DNA from: Stropharia rugosoannulata
Taxonomy: Eukaryota > Basidiomycota > Agaricomycetes > Agaricales > Strophariaceae
Reading direction: 5' to 3'
Assembly: GCA_028532985.1 (NCBI GenBank)
Contig: JANCIK010000001.1
Coordinates: 2,480,001 to 2,544,000, forward strand
DNA: 64,000 nt
In this document: in pieces, positions 21,806-34,330 of the stretch
Position numbering within the stretch: position 1 is the stretch's first letter
Layout: every line of letters begins with the position of its first letter
Translations under genes and position numbers: made by a program
The notes under the pieces: generated by a model
What the model saw: only the letters and a program-made list of their open reading frames with translations
The model's database searches: none
Told to the model about the DNA's origin: nothing

Positions 21806-24373
21806 TCAAGTGGCAATCATATCTGGCGCAGGCAAAGGTTCCCCTTCTCCGCTCTTTGTCACTTGGCCATAGCTCTTGATGATCCCTACCAGCTGTGCAC
21901 GGAGCTTGTCATGCTTCCCTTTGACCTCTGCAAGCTCCTCGTCATCCATGATATCCAAGTCGTCATCAGAACTCAACCCGAGATCGTGATTCCTTAATAA
22001 ATTGTTCAATTTCGTCTTCTGGTTGTCAACCTTGTAGAAGCAATCGAGATACTCGAAGTATAAGGAGCTGTACTTCGCTCGCAGGCTCGCAGGATCGGTC
22101 TGCTCCTTTCGCGATGGTGCCTCCCGCTCACGGGAGCTTTGGGAGCTAAGCATTGGAGGAGGGGAGGGCTTCCTGGTCTTAACAGGAGCGGTCTTCAACG
22201 GCGGTTCCTCATCTTCAGAAGAGGTATATATTGGAGAGCGACGCCGAGGTTTGGTGGATGTTGATTTATAAGAATGACTGGAATGGTTCAAGTTAGAAGA
22301 AATGGAAGAATCGGGAGAGTACCGCGCATGCGACGTATTTGAAGGACTGCGCTTCACCGGAGGGGACATTGAATCATGTCCGCTCCTCATCTTGGATGGC
22401 AATGTAGAGGCAGACGGTCGAGGAACCGCTTTGGGAAGAGAGCGCGGATCGGTAGTAGCTTTCTTAGTAACAACATCGCGCTCCCAGTCCCGATCCCTGT
22501 CCCTTGCACGTTCACGTTCACGTTCGCGGTCACGTTGCGTTGGGGGTTGCACCGACTCGGTCTTGCGCCGTTTTAGCGTGTCGCGATCGCGTACCTTCGA
22601 ATCGTGGTAGTCATCGTCGTCATAATTGTTAGCAGCTTTGCGCTTGGATGCTGACGCCCGCGATTCGTCTCTTGGGCTGTCAATAGGTTCCCTTTTAACG
22701 ATTTTATCCTTGACTTTCTTCTCCGTTTGCGAGTAGAGTTCACGAGGTGGACTATCGATGGCTTCCTTCTTGATAGCCTTCTCTTTCCCTTTGACCCTAT
22801 CACTTTGAGTGTAGGATCGCTCCTTGTCAGAATCGGACGTCGCGCCAGCATTCGCATCACGTTGTAATTTCTTGATACGCTGAGAGGTCGCTATCTTGTC
22901 ATCGATTACTTTTGAAGTCGACGCAGGCGGAGCTACGGCTTTTTCAGCTTGCCTCTGCATTTTGGACGAGGATACCGTAGAATTTGATTCGTCATAACGA
23001 GAAGGTTTGGGAGGCTTGACATCTACAGCTGGAGGACGGCGAGCAGGTGGGGTACCAGCATGATCAATACCCTTCCGTACCTCTGCCCGTTTGTTTTCGG
23101 GCACAGAGGCCCTAGCAGGCTCTGGCCTTCTTTCTGGAGGATTGGGTCGGGCCGGTGGATCTGGCCTACTGCTTTGTGTCGGCCTACTCTCGTCTTTCAT
23201 CATTACGTCCCCTTTGGTATCTGTTTTGGGTTTCGCCTTTTTCTCTTTAGTATCGTGCGAAGAGACACCACGTTTGGGCGGGACATCCGGCTTCCGTTCC
23301 GTAGTGTTGGATTTACCTGGATCTGAAGGATTGTTGTAGTTAGAACCTGTGTTGCGATATTGCACATAAGACCAAGCTAGATCGCTATCGGGTATGTTAA
23401 GAGCGCGCAACGCCTGCCTTGCAGTGCGAGCAATCTTGGTGCGTTCAGCTTCACTAAGGCCTGGCCACTCGTATGGCCGTGCTTCTGTCCAGGAAGTAGG
23501 TTTCAGACAGAAAGTTCTTGGGGATTTATCCAATGAGGATTTAGCCACAGGTTCGGCGATCTAGGGTTATGTTATAACGGGACTGAATGAATTATATTTG
23601 AGTGGCATACCTGTTCCAACACGCCTAGGACGTCTCTGCGAGCAGAGGTAGTTGGATCTGAACCAGCGAGAAGCCGGACAACCTGCTCCTCGGTGCGTTC
23701 TCCGACAGCAAGGCACTGTATCATGCGCTTGCGGAGGGAGGCGAGGGCTTGACTATCCCTGGCTGGCGGGGCGGATGGTTTACTTGCTTGGGCTGGGGTA
23801 GACGAGGGCGGCAGGGGCTTGGGCTTATCGACTGGACGAAGAGGCTTGCGGAACATGGAGGACGAGGATGGGGGCTCTTTCCTCTTCTTTGGATTGGAGG
23901 CTGCGGGGAGATCGGGCGGTGTCTCGAGGAGAACGGTGGTGCGCTTGTTGCGCTCGTTGGCAGCATCCTGGGTGCTCTGGCGAATCCTCTCGCGCAGGTC
24001 ATCCTGGAGCTCCCTAGCGACATCGAGCTGGCCGACGACGTTGGCGTAAAGCTTGAGGGGAGCGGCCTTTTTGTTGGCGGATGACGCGCGCAGGTAGAGC
24101 TCGTGTATGGCGCTTTCCCTGGAGGACTTCATGGGGTAGGAGACGCTGCCAATGCGCAGGGTCTGCGAGAGATTAGTGGGGTAGAGAAGGAGAGGAGGGC
24201 GTGCGCACCGGGTTGTCGCCAAACTCGACGCTGACGGGGTCGCGGGTGTCGAGAGCATCGAGGGTCTGGGGCGAGAGACGGATGAGGAATGCATGCTTTG
24301 GCTTGGAGTGGATTGCGTCGCCGGGCCTGGAGGAGGGGAGGAGGGGGAGCTGGGTGAGGGCTGGGAGGGGCAT
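21806..24373 (-). CDS. RNA polymerase II elongation factor ELL
   Basis: Three exons (24373-24209, 24162-23611, 23560-21806) encode 823 residues. The N-terminal 260 residues match the ELL domain, including IRLSP, the SRESAIHELYLR block and the winged-helix segment MIQCLAVGERTEEQVVRLL. A long charged, Lys/Arg/Ser/Pro-rich middle includes an RDRERERER run coded by ACGTTC-type repeats. The C-terminal 110 residues (SLRAKYSSLYFEYLDCFYKV...) form the occludin-homology/ELL C-terminal helical domain. ELL suppresses RNA polymerase II pausing and works with EAF in super-elongation-type complexes. It lies 60 bp downstream of KTI12 on the same strand. Confidence 0.85.
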
Positions 24374-24433
24374 GATGGTGCCGAGCAGGAGGTGAGTGGC
24401 TCTCCCTTTGTCTTATTTACATGTATTATTCCG

Positions 24434-25503
24434 CTACTTCAAATGCTCTTGTACATATTCTACAAATTTAGCACAAACCCGCTCCTCACTCCAGTCAACC
24501 GCCCCGCGCTCCGTCGTCCCCAGCGTGATCGCCTTTTTGTGCACGCTCACAAACTGCCGCTTCAGCCGCTGAAGCTCCGACACCGTTACATTCCGACCTG
24601 GCAGCTCAATCTTCATCCCGCCGCCAATGGCCGCCATTCCACCTGTCGGCTGCGCGCCCGACGCCGCCACGATCGCAGACGCCAGCTGCGTCGTCGCCTG
24701 CTCAAGGATGTGCAGCGCGTCTGCAGGCGCCTTCGCAACCTGCTCTGTGTCAGCCCTGCTCCTCTGCAGTCTGTGTCTCCACTTACGGCAAGTGTGCCTG
24801 AATTCGGCGGCTTCACGTTGCCTTTGGTGATCGCCTCCCAAATCTGCTCGCCAGGAACGACTTCGTCGTCACACATAACCGTGAACAAGGGCGCGTCCCA
24901 CCGCACCATCGACGACGGTTCTTCAAAACGCATCAGGAGGTTATCGAGTCTACCGGCATTATGAGCCTGCTGTCGGTAAGATCAGCACGTAACATACGTT
25001 TGCTCCGCATACACTTGGCCATCCTGACGGATCGAGTTCCATTCTTTGCATCTGTCTGCAGGAGCGACCACAAACATCTGCATTGGCTATCAGTTTGGAT
25101 CGGCGTAGACATGGATCAAAACAGACAGTGCATGTGCGCAGCTTCATTTCGCGCGCAGCACAGTAGATCTGGTAGCGGAAGCCCTTGATGTAATTAAGCG
25201 AGTCGACAATGAGCACGGTATCTGTGGCTAGCTGGCGCTGTATTGCTGTGAAAAGCGCGCCACGCGCGGGCTTTTCGAGCTTGCTCTCTGCAAAATGAGC
25301 GGTTGTATGTACAGTGTATGCAAAATAATACCATCGTAGCACGCGCGGGTGAGCCCGAGAGAGTCGTCTGAAATGACGGCGACCTTTTGGATGGGCCCTT
25401 GATAGTCCGCGCCCGCAATGCGGTGAGCGAGGAAGTCGGCAAGCTGTTTTGTGCGGGTGGATTTGCCGCCGGCGGGGAAGCCAGCGAGGGTGATGAGGGC
25501 CAT
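24434..25503 (-). CDS. KTI12: KTI12, Elongator-associated P-loop protein
   Basis: Five exons (25503-25332, 25287-25127, 25077-24998, 24949-24787, 24739-24434) give 293 residues. The N-terminus has the Walker A GFPAGGKST, followed by DDSLGLTR and DSLNYIKGFRYQIYC, then RFEEP and WDAPLF, all typical of Kti12/PSTK-family P-loop proteins. KTI12 regulates the Elongator complex, needed for wobble-uridine tRNA modification (mcm5/ncm5). The C-terminal tRNA-binding part (LKRQFVSVHKKA) is intact. The start is 85 bp from the divergent RhoGAP gene, so the two probably share a promoter. Confidence 0.93.
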
Positions 25504-25588
25504 GAAGAAAGACGTGTGACAGTGTGACAGTTGCGTTTAATCTTCTTCTCCTCCTCCTTTCCTCTGGCTGGCTCCATCTTCTGCAGGC

Positions 25589-28500
25589 ATGCTCGCCGCC
25601 GCCTCCCATGACATTCCTCCCCGCGAGCATTCTCATCTAAACCTTTCAGACAGACCGCCCGCCGACTCGCTCACTCTCGAAGACAGGCTCTGTCCAGGCT
25701 GCAAGAAATCGGTTGTTAACGAACAGGGCGGGCTCGTTGTTGCATTTGGGTTAGTCCCGCTCCACATATATCCTATCACTCGCCCTAACCATTTCAAGCC
25801 AATCGTTCTTTCATGTCGACTGCTTCAAATGTGCCAAATGTCGCAACCAAGTCACAGCCGACACGAACCTTCTGCTTCTTTCCGACGGCTCTCCCATTTG
25901 CGCCGACTGCTCCTACAGCTGCAACATCTGCCATCTTCCTATCCTCGACGAGGCCATCATGACTGGAGACGACTCATATCATGCACACTGCTTCAAGTGC
26001 AAAGTCTGCAGCAACCGCATTGACGAGCTCGTCTTCGCTAAGACAAGCCAGGGAATATACTGCATGAATTGTCACAACGAGCGCATGATCAAAATCAGGA
26101 AACACGCTCAGAAGAAGGCAGAGAGGGACAAGGCAAATGGCGGAAGTGGATCGTCGCGCTCAAGGGACCACCGCGACCAGGATGTGAGTTCCATTGGAGA
26201 CTTATGCCCACGTAGCTTCTACTGAATTTATCCAGCAGCGGTTAGGCCACGATATTGCGCGTCCCGGAATGTCCAGGTCACACTCAAACTTAGGTGCTTC
26301 CTCCCGTGGTGACTCCTCTCAACCAGCGGATAGTTTCAGGACCCCCGCCAAGCCTTCGCAGGGTCCCTACCGTAGTGACGCATTTGATTCTAAGCCGCCC
26401 TCATATACTCCGACGCCGGCAAAGACGAGCACCCGATCGCCCCTTCCCCCCACGCCGGCGCGCTCGCCGTCACTCACGACACCCTCGTCAGTGGATTCCA
26501 GCGAGTCTGGTTTACTCAGTGTCTCCTATCCCCACTCTAGTCATGGCGGGCAACTGAGCACCCCGCACAAATCTAACACGCTACCCATACTACCTTCATT
26601 TCCATCAGATGCAAAACAACGAAGCAGTTACGACGATGGCGTACGTCCTTTGCATATCCTTTCCCCTGCTCCTCGGCAGGACTCGCTAGGGCCAGGAAGT
26701 GCAGCACTTCCGACGCGGGATGGTGCTGGTTCCGTTACCGAGGGACTTTCGGTTCCCTCCCGACATGAGAAACGACGGTCTATCAACCCTGGTTTGTTAC
26801 TCCCTTCCTTCCACGAGAACCTGCCTAGTCAGACAACTAACCACTCTCCACTACAAACTACTATTACTCCTCCAGATCGAAATGGCACGCTATCAATAAA
26901 CGACCAATCACAATCTGTATTTACGAAATCCCATTCACGACCTCCGTCGCGTTCTAGCTCCGTTCATAGTACCCGCTCACCTACGAACCAATCGCGCCCT
27001 TCATCTAACCCAACCAACGCATATGACGATAATCAAGATGACACTATTGTTATGACCTCTCCTCCGTCAATGTCCATTCAATTAGGTGACGATGGAGTTA
27101 CGAATACACACGCTAATGGCAAACGGACTACACCTATCATTGGACCCTTAAGCCCGAGGAACTCAAGCGGCTTCCAATCACAGAGGCGCGTCTCGTCGTC
27201 TTCTAACCTTAGCGCGGAAAGAAACGGGACTGGCGTCTCGCGCTCAACCTCACCCGCATATCGTGCTGACGTGCCCCACGGAGTCGAAAGTGGCACGGAC
27301 ACGGAGGCTGAAAATGATTTTGACGGTTCTCCGAGACATGCAAATGAAGCGCTCCCTCCTCTTCCCCCGCCCAAAGATGCAGCTGCCCGGAATTCCGTTA
27401 ATTCCTCTCTTACTGTCTCCGACAGTACTTGCGAACAGGACAATTCAGATCTGTCATCGCAGTTGGAGGACATGTCAGATGACCTACATGCTGAAGACCG
27501 GATGTCGCATTCTACGTTCATCGCTCCTGCTCTGCCTCCGATCCGTTTCTCCATTGGTCCGAAGGACTTTGATGATCTCCTTAATGCTGTGGGTAATATG
27601 ACCTCTCCCAAAGCAGTGCAAGCGAAACCTCTGGAAGTACTGGATAATACTTCTTCGACACCTCCGCCGCCAAATGCTGCTATACTCGACTCATATCATT
27701 ATCATGATGATCCTCCTGATGATAATGTTGGGAGGCGATCACTACAGAGTGCCAATTCTAATCTGGCCGATGTTCCTGAAGAGCATGATTCTGATATTCA
27801 GACGACATCTCCTCAAGTTGAGTACCGGTCGTCTAGCAAGTCACCCGGATCGCCGCCGACAATCATCGTTCCCTCCTCGACTAGACGACGAAGCTCTGAT
27901 ATCAAGACAGCCATCCGAGATCTTCGAGATAGTTTAAACTCGGCAAAGGACAAGGGCTCGCAGCAAATCTCAATAGATATCAACACTGCGACAGACATCA
28001 TCCACCATTTAGAATCTCGAAGCACCGAATATGCTAAATTAAAAAGTAAATTGGACGGTATGAATGTGAGTGTAACCTCCCTGTTTTGCTACTTGTTAAG
28101 TACTCAAATTTGTTGTCAGCGGGAAAGTAAATTATATGTTGATGGTATAAGCGTAGCCCAAACAGAATATGACCGCGAATTTAAAGCGCGTCGGGAGGCC
28201 GAAGCCGAGGTCACTCGTTTAAGAGTATTGCTTTCCGGCCAGGCAGCTCGCCTCACCTCCCTGTCTGGCGATAATCGTCGCACAGAGGAACGAGAAAAAA
28301 TGTATAAGGAACTGACTGATAATCTTTCCGGTCTGGAACGTGATTTCTCTCGTATCAAAGTGGAGCGCGATTTAGTACTCGCAGAAGTTGAAGAACTGTC
28401 TGCTAAGAAGTATGTCTCCGTTTCGCTCTATATGCATCGAATTTCTCATGTCCAAGTCTCAGAACTAATCCCTCTGATGTGGGCGCTACAAGTCTTGGAA

Positions 28501-30098
28501 GGGCGCTCACAAAAAGAATGGAAAACATTCGCCACCAATACGAAAAGGAGTTGATCCCTCTAAATGAACAGAAGGAGTCTCTTTCTAGGGAAGTAGCTGA
28601 GCTCAAAAGTGTTCGTGACGTCTTCCTGGAAGAGACCACCGTGTTGAATGCACGAAATGAAGAGCTGGCCCAGCTAAATGCTGTATATTCCCAGCGCATC
28701 GACAGCATTCCACACCCAGACGTTCCCAACAAGCTGGGCCAGGAATCTTTTGACAGTATTCGCTCTGTTTCTTCATCAAACTCATCCCACCAGCAACACG
28801 GCCACTCGACTGTAACGCTCGTGGCCCCACCTCTGAGTACATCGACCAGTGCGTCTTCTGCGGTATACGACGATGGACAAGAGAACAAACTACGTGCCCC
28901 TAAATCGGACACCGAGATGACCACCCCTGCCAAAAACAAAGGGGGCTTCAAATGGCCTGGGTCGAAGAAGGAGATGGTGACCTCTCCCTCATCCACAGCA
29001 GAGACGATCGTAACCAAGGGAAAGGCTCACATTGAACACAACTTCCAGCAGCTCAGTGTGTTGCGGTTCACTCGATGTGATCACTGCGGAGATAAGATGT
29101 GGGGTTCACAACTTCGCTGCAGTGGTAAGTACGCTCCTTGCATTGTTTCCTTTTGTTAATTTGAGTCTCGTACAGTTTGCTCTACTTCAATCCACGTGCG
29201 GTGTATCGCCAACGTCTCGATACCCTGTGCACATACGCAGACAGTGATTAGACCCGAATCGCCTGTCGCTCTACGTGAGTGATTTTAGTCAGAGTATGCA
29301 CACTCTTCTGAATCAGAATGTAAATCTAGCTCCCTCTATGTTTGGCAGAGATTTGGTTGAACAAGTGGAAGCAGATGCCAAGGAAGGGGATCGTCAAGTT
29401 CCTGTTATTGTTGAAAAGTGTATAGAGGCTGTGGAACTTCGAGGTACATATCCTCTGCATTTCATATGCTTATACCATGCTTACATCACGTCTTAGCGTT
29501 GGAATACGAAGGTATCTACCGGAAAACCGGAGGGTCAGGCCAAACGAAGGCCATTACCCAAATGTTCGAACGGGGAGATTACAACTCGTTTGATCTTCGC
29601 GATGCGGATCGATTTAACGATATATGCAGCATCACATCTGTCCTTAAAACATATTTCCGCTCCCTGCCAGTACCTCTCTTGACATTCGACCTTCACGATC
29701 AATTTATGACCGCTATTGCCCTTCGAGACCAACCAATCAAGCAGCAGTCGCTGATAGATCTCATTGACAAACTACCCGACGAACATTACTACACCCTACG
29801 AATGTTGATGCTACATCTGAACCGGTAAGTAACGAGCAGTTGGTTTTTCAGGTCGTTAATCAATTTTTCTTCAGTGTTCGCGAGCGCTGCGAAGTAAATC
29901 TTATGACATCCCGTAACCTTGGTGTTGTCTTTGGACGTAAGTCTGCTCTTATGTACCTCGTCCAATGTTTTAACCCGTTTTCTTGCAGCAACGCTCCTCA
30001 GATCCAGAGATCCTGGTGCAGAATTTAGTGACATGGCTGGGAAAGCTCTGTTCGTTGAATGGCTCGTGGATAATGCACCCGTGGTTTTCTCCGAGTAG
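25589..30098 (+). CDS. LIM-C1-RhoGAP Rho GTPase activator
   Basis: Ten exons (25589-25749, 25799-26183, 26236-28065, 28120-28409, 28463-29124, 29176-29274, 29330-29443, 29497-29824, 29875-29936, 29989-30098) give 1346 residues. Two LIM zinc domains come first (CPGC...HVDCFKCAKC...CADC and CNIC...HAHCFKCKVC...CMNC), then about 450 Ser/Pro-rich residues, coiled coils (about 600-890), a C1 domain (HNFQQLSVLRFTRCDHCGDK...) and a C-terminal RhoGAP domain with the Arg finger in GIYRKTG. It would stimulate GTP hydrolysis by Rho/Cdc42 at growth sites. Introns 28066-28119 and 29275-29329 were chosen because splicing keeps the coiled coil and joins C1 to GAP cleanly. Confidence 0.92.
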
Positions 30099-30447
30099 AG
30101 CTTACTCGTATTCGACTTTCTTTCATCTGGATTTGTCTTTTTATTGTGGTTTTGCCCTCCTGGATTGTCTTTGCTTCCTTCTTTCTTTCTCTCTCTCGTT
30201 GTTCCCTACTACATACCCACTCATGTCTGTGACATATGTACTTCAGGATGTCTATACATTTTATGTTTTTCAATGGATCCTTTAAAATGTCCGGGACTAA
30301 CCAAGTTATTGTATGTAAATAATGATTTATTCATATAACATATATGTTGTACAAGCGAAATAGCAGATATAAAAACCGTAATAAAGAATACCGCTAACTT
30401 CCCGCTAACCATCCCTCGATTTCCTTCCTTTGCTTTTATGTGTTGAG

Positions 30448-32304
30448 TCAGGTTTCAGAGTACAATATAGAAAATGCCTCCTTGGTCCATTGACTGTGGC
30501 AGCCGCTGCAGCAGCCGTTCGTCCAGGCAGTGGTGTGGCATCGATACCGCCTCCTCCTCGGATGCCCAGAGAAAACATCCTGTCGAAAACTTTACTTAAA
30601 CATTAGTCTTGCATACACGGTTACTATCTGCTAAACACATACGAGTGGCAACAAACGCCTTTGCACTGGCCTGACATGCAGTCTGTGTGAGCGAAAGTGC
30701 TGGACTTACTCCTTCTAGCATGCGCAGATAACGAAACACCATTGACGGTTGTGGCGGACCTAATTCAAACACATTTGAATTAGGAAAGAAGAACATTTCA
30801 GAGTATGTTGGAAGCTCACCAAAGCGGAAAACGGCATGGTATGCTTGCCTCCACTTTTCTTCTAATAACCTCGCGCAGACTGAGGAATCTGGGCAAGTAG
30901 GACACTGTAATGGGTACATGATGATTTACTCGTCATCACATATACATAATATCACCAAAACACTTACACATTGATACTCTTTTGCAACCATAGTCAACCC
31001 TAACTTCAACACGCGTTCTAAAAACCAGTTACGCCTATTAAAGTTTCAGTTGTAGCCATATACAACTTACGTTCAAAATTCAAGCGTACCGTTTTTCCAG
31101 TTTCAGAAGCGTTTCTTGACTCAATGTGTTTAACTCTTGTTCCGTCCATCCCCCAGGATTGTCTAGTACAAAGCGACTGGACTCTCTGTAGAGTTCCTCC
31201 TCTTGATATAATTCGGCAATCCGCATTGCTTTTATAGGCTTCCCAGCAGCATGGGTAAGTAGGAAAGTGAGGCATTCGTTTTGCAATGATGGTACTGATA
31301 ACTTATGAGATATATTCATTAGACTTGCAACATTGTTCCATGTAATTGTACATTCCATTCTGAATTGAAGATAAGCATTAGAATTTCAATAAAATATTGC
31401 TGAGAGAATTCTTACTGGGGGTATACGAACTTTAAAAAGTCGTGAAAGGTGCTTGCCTGTTTTATATAACGCAGCTTCAAGTTAACAATACGGTCTGAGA
31501 TAGGAAGACAGTTAAAAACCTTTTCTTCCTTGAGGACAATGACAGCGTCACAGCTTTGCCTTTTAGAACGCGGCGGATTGGCTAGTTTCGAACATAGCTT
31601 ACGCGCACGGCTCAAAGATGTGTTAGCTGCGTCAAGTCGTGGGCTTCGCTGGCCTTGCAGTTGCGCTAGGCTCTCCTCCCTTTCTTTGGCCCTATCGGTG
31701 TCCGACTTGTCATCGCCACAGAATGCAGTTGTTTCACTATCTGCTGCTTCCTGTTCAATTACAATGTCCAATTCGCCAGAATCAACACATGTGTAGTCGC
31801 CAATGCTAATTTTAGGGTCATCAATGGCTTTCTGGTGATCGGTGGCCCGCGACTGGGAGACTGTAACAATAGAGGATATAGATTGCGGGCGACCCGTTTC
31901 GGACCACTCGCCACTCAGGACGGCTTCGAAGAAGGGTGACGCAAAAAAGAGAATTTCTTTATGGGCCCTGAGGTCGGTCAACACCCCTGGCTTCTGGTTC
32001 CGGTAATCAGATACACGCACCAGAAGGTGGTACTCTCGACTACTATCTTTACGGTGCCAGGTAGCTTGCACTCCTTAGTGAAAATCTCCTCGATCTGGAT
32101 GGCCTCTTCATCCTCTGTGCCGCTGAGTTCAGAATCAATTTCGTCTGTTTCGATATCTTCGAAAAATCCTGGCGGGGAGCCCGACGATCTGAAGATGCCA
32201 GATGCAGCAGCATGGGTCTCAGTTGGCGAGCTCAGCGCAGCAGCAGGGTTGTTAATGCCTCTTGAGTTTCGGGCAATGAGGATATGGGAAGGGTTGGTGG
32301 TCAT
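30448..32304 (-). CDS. BTB/POZ domain protein
   Basis: Seven exons (32304-32021, 31967-31416, 31359-31090, 31034-30968, 30904-30820, 30759-30710, 30579-30448) give 479 residues. After an acidic N-terminus the BTB fold is visible (VVESTTFWAHKEILFFASPFFEAVLSG), interrupted by a long charged insert of about 130 residues before FHDFLKFVYPQ. A helical region follows (HKLSVPSLQNECLTFL). The last exon is Cys-rich (CHTTAW, GCCSGC) and suggests a zinc-binding tail. Mushrooms have many BTB proteins of unknown role, some acting as Cul3 adaptors. The last intron (30709-30580) is 130 nt, longer than usual, so the 3' end is the least certain part. Confidence 0.8.
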
Positions 32305-32389
32305 GGTATAGGACAGAGCTTGTGGACAGAGCAGCAGCGGGTCGTGACACGGTACAAGTCAGAGTTGCACAGCCACATTACTATTTATA

Positions 32390-33433
32390 TCATTCTTTCT
32401 TTCTTTTATCACTTCTGTCCTCCCTGTCTTTTCTCTTCCCCAGCGTCCGAAATGTATCCACCCCGTCTGCACTATCCTCGTCCTCACTATCCTCGTCCGA
32501 CTCTGACGGCGAATTCGATTCATTGTCGGAGTCCTTGTCCTCACTGCTTCGTTTGCCATTTTGCGGTTCCGAGTGCACCGTATGTCGGGGGGAGAATGGA
32601 TCGGGTTGTAGTGAGCCAAGCAGGGACAGCATCTCATTCGCGACCGTTAGTCTGCGCGGGATTTCTAATAAATAACGTATTTGAACGCGCGTTGTGACAT
32701 ACCCTATCACGGTGAACTCTAGGATGCCCGACTTTCCGCCCAGAGTCTCGGCTGTTACTTTGTGCACCCATTTTCCACCACTTCCGTGCTCTTCGCTGTC
32801 ATGGCAGTCTGTTTTCGCGTCGTCTTCAGTTTTCTCTTGATCTACTGTTGCGCCAAATTCTGGGTCGTTCTCAGTGGGACCATACTCAAACTCCCATGAA
32901 TCCGTTATTATATGATGGCGCGGTATTGATACGTTGAATGTGCGGTGGACAAGGAGGGAGATATGGTCGGGAGAGGATAGATTTATTTTTCCAGCTATAG
33001 AAACGGGGTTCGTACATATCTTCTCAACATGCAGATAATATACGCACATAGTTTCTGCCCCACTCGAGGACTCCATACCGTCGCATCAAAGGCGACTTTG
33101 CACACAAGAAAAGGGCAATCGCGTTGAATAACAGCCTCTTTATTTACAAAAAGTAGATTTGAGTGAGAGAGAACAACGCCTTTCAATGATGGTATATATC
33201 TGCACAAGATTCGTTCAGTTGATACTGTGAGCATGTAGCACTACGCACCTCATTATCATCGAATCCAGCATTTCTTCAATACCAGCGCTGGGATTCACCG
33301 CAAAGACTGGGGGCACCGAGAGGGTAAGGGTAGATCTGACGACTTGAAATTCGCCATCGGATAAATGTGCTTCCTTGAAGCGCTTAGGTGGCGGGACGTT
33401 CTTCTGGGAGTCTTTGCGTTTTGAAGAGGGCAT
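32390..33433 (-). CDS. RPA43: RNA polymerase I subunit RPA43
   Basis: Four exons (33433-33249, 33199-33048, 32994-32703, 32651-32390) give 296 residues. The central part matches the Rpb7-N/tip and OB domains of A43: RYIPSLKGVVLSHSN, FLVCKVAFDATVWSP, VGQKL, SPDHISLLVHRTFNVSIPR. The N-terminus is a basic tail (SSKRK, PPPKRFKE); the C-terminus is a long Ser/Asp/Glu run ending in KRKKE, a likely nucleolar-targeting tail. A43 with A14 forms the stalk of Pol I and contacts Rrn3. The start is 104 bp from divergent PAM16. Confidence 0.92.
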
Positions 33434-33462
33434 TGTCGTGGTTAGGTCAAAATTTGGAGGGG

Positions 33463-33469
33463 TCACGTG
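33463..33469. promoter_or_regulatory. TCACGTG E-box in RPA43/PAM16 divergent promoter
   Basis: The motif sits 30 bp upstream of RPA43 and 69 bp upstream of PAM16 in a 104-bp shared promoter. It matches the Cbf1-type core; function is inferred. Confidence 0.35.
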
Positions 33470-33537
33470 TGTTGTACCTGCGCTGGATTTTTGGTTTTGG
33501 ACGAGTCGGAAAGCGCTTGCCCTTCCCCACCCGCCAA

Positions 33538-34210
33538 ATGGTATGTCTGCTTCCCTTTTTCCCCGTATGCTTTCTTATATGCCTTCTAGTCATCTCCAAA
33601 AGTCATTGTAAATATCCTGGTCACTGGCTCCAAAATCTTGGGCAAAGCTTTCCTGGAGGCGGGACGGCAAGCGGTCAAGAGTACGTCAGACCCCATATCG
33701 TGTCTACGCCCTCACTTATGCTTCCTAGATGCAAAGTCCTCTCCAGCAGGTGCTATGGCAGGCGACGCAGCGGGTGTGGGTAATGCAACGTCGGCCTCAC
33801 CCACGGATCAATTGACTCGGAACCACCGTATGACCTTGGATGAAGCTCAAATGATATTGAATGTAAAGCGCGGTGATACCCTAGAGCAGACTCTCAAGGT
33901 ATCTCTATTCATGCCTTTTTCTCGATTTCACGCTCATTCCTTTACAAAGAACTACGAACATCTGTTCAAGATTAATTCACCCCCTCCTCCCCAACCAAAA
34001 CCTGCTCCCGGGAAACAAGCGCAATTATTCCATTCACATTATTTGCAGTCAAAAGTATTTCGTGCACGGGAACGTCTGGAAGCCGAATTCAAGATTGCTC
34101 AACCAACATCAGAAGCTGCCTCTGAAGCTCCCGGTGAAGCTTCTGGCAGTAAGGTGCAACCAAATCCATCGGAACCCTCTTCAAATCCTCCGCCTGGTGG
34201 GGCGCCCTGA
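33538..34210 (+). CDS. PAM16: PAM16/TIM16, import motor J-like subunit
   Basis: Four exons (33538-33540, 33590-33680, 33729-33898, 33950-34210) give 174 residues. Exon 1 is only the ATG, followed at once by a GTATGT donor; the body starts SSPKVIVNILVTGSKILG. The degenerate J domain (MTLDEAQMILNV...TLEQTLKNYEHLFKIN) lacks the HPD triad, as expected for Pam16, which pairs with Pam18 and restrains it at the inner mitochondrial membrane. The C-terminal 60 residues are a Pro/Ser/Glu-rich extension. Confidence 0.9.
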
Positions 34211-34330
34211 TTGGTTTGGCCTAGAAGTAATTTATCCTATAGTTACATTAATGCCCATCCCTATTCATTCAATATAGATACCATAAAAAACTACCACTAT
34301 GAAAAGAATAAGCCCAAGGGGCTGTTCCCT

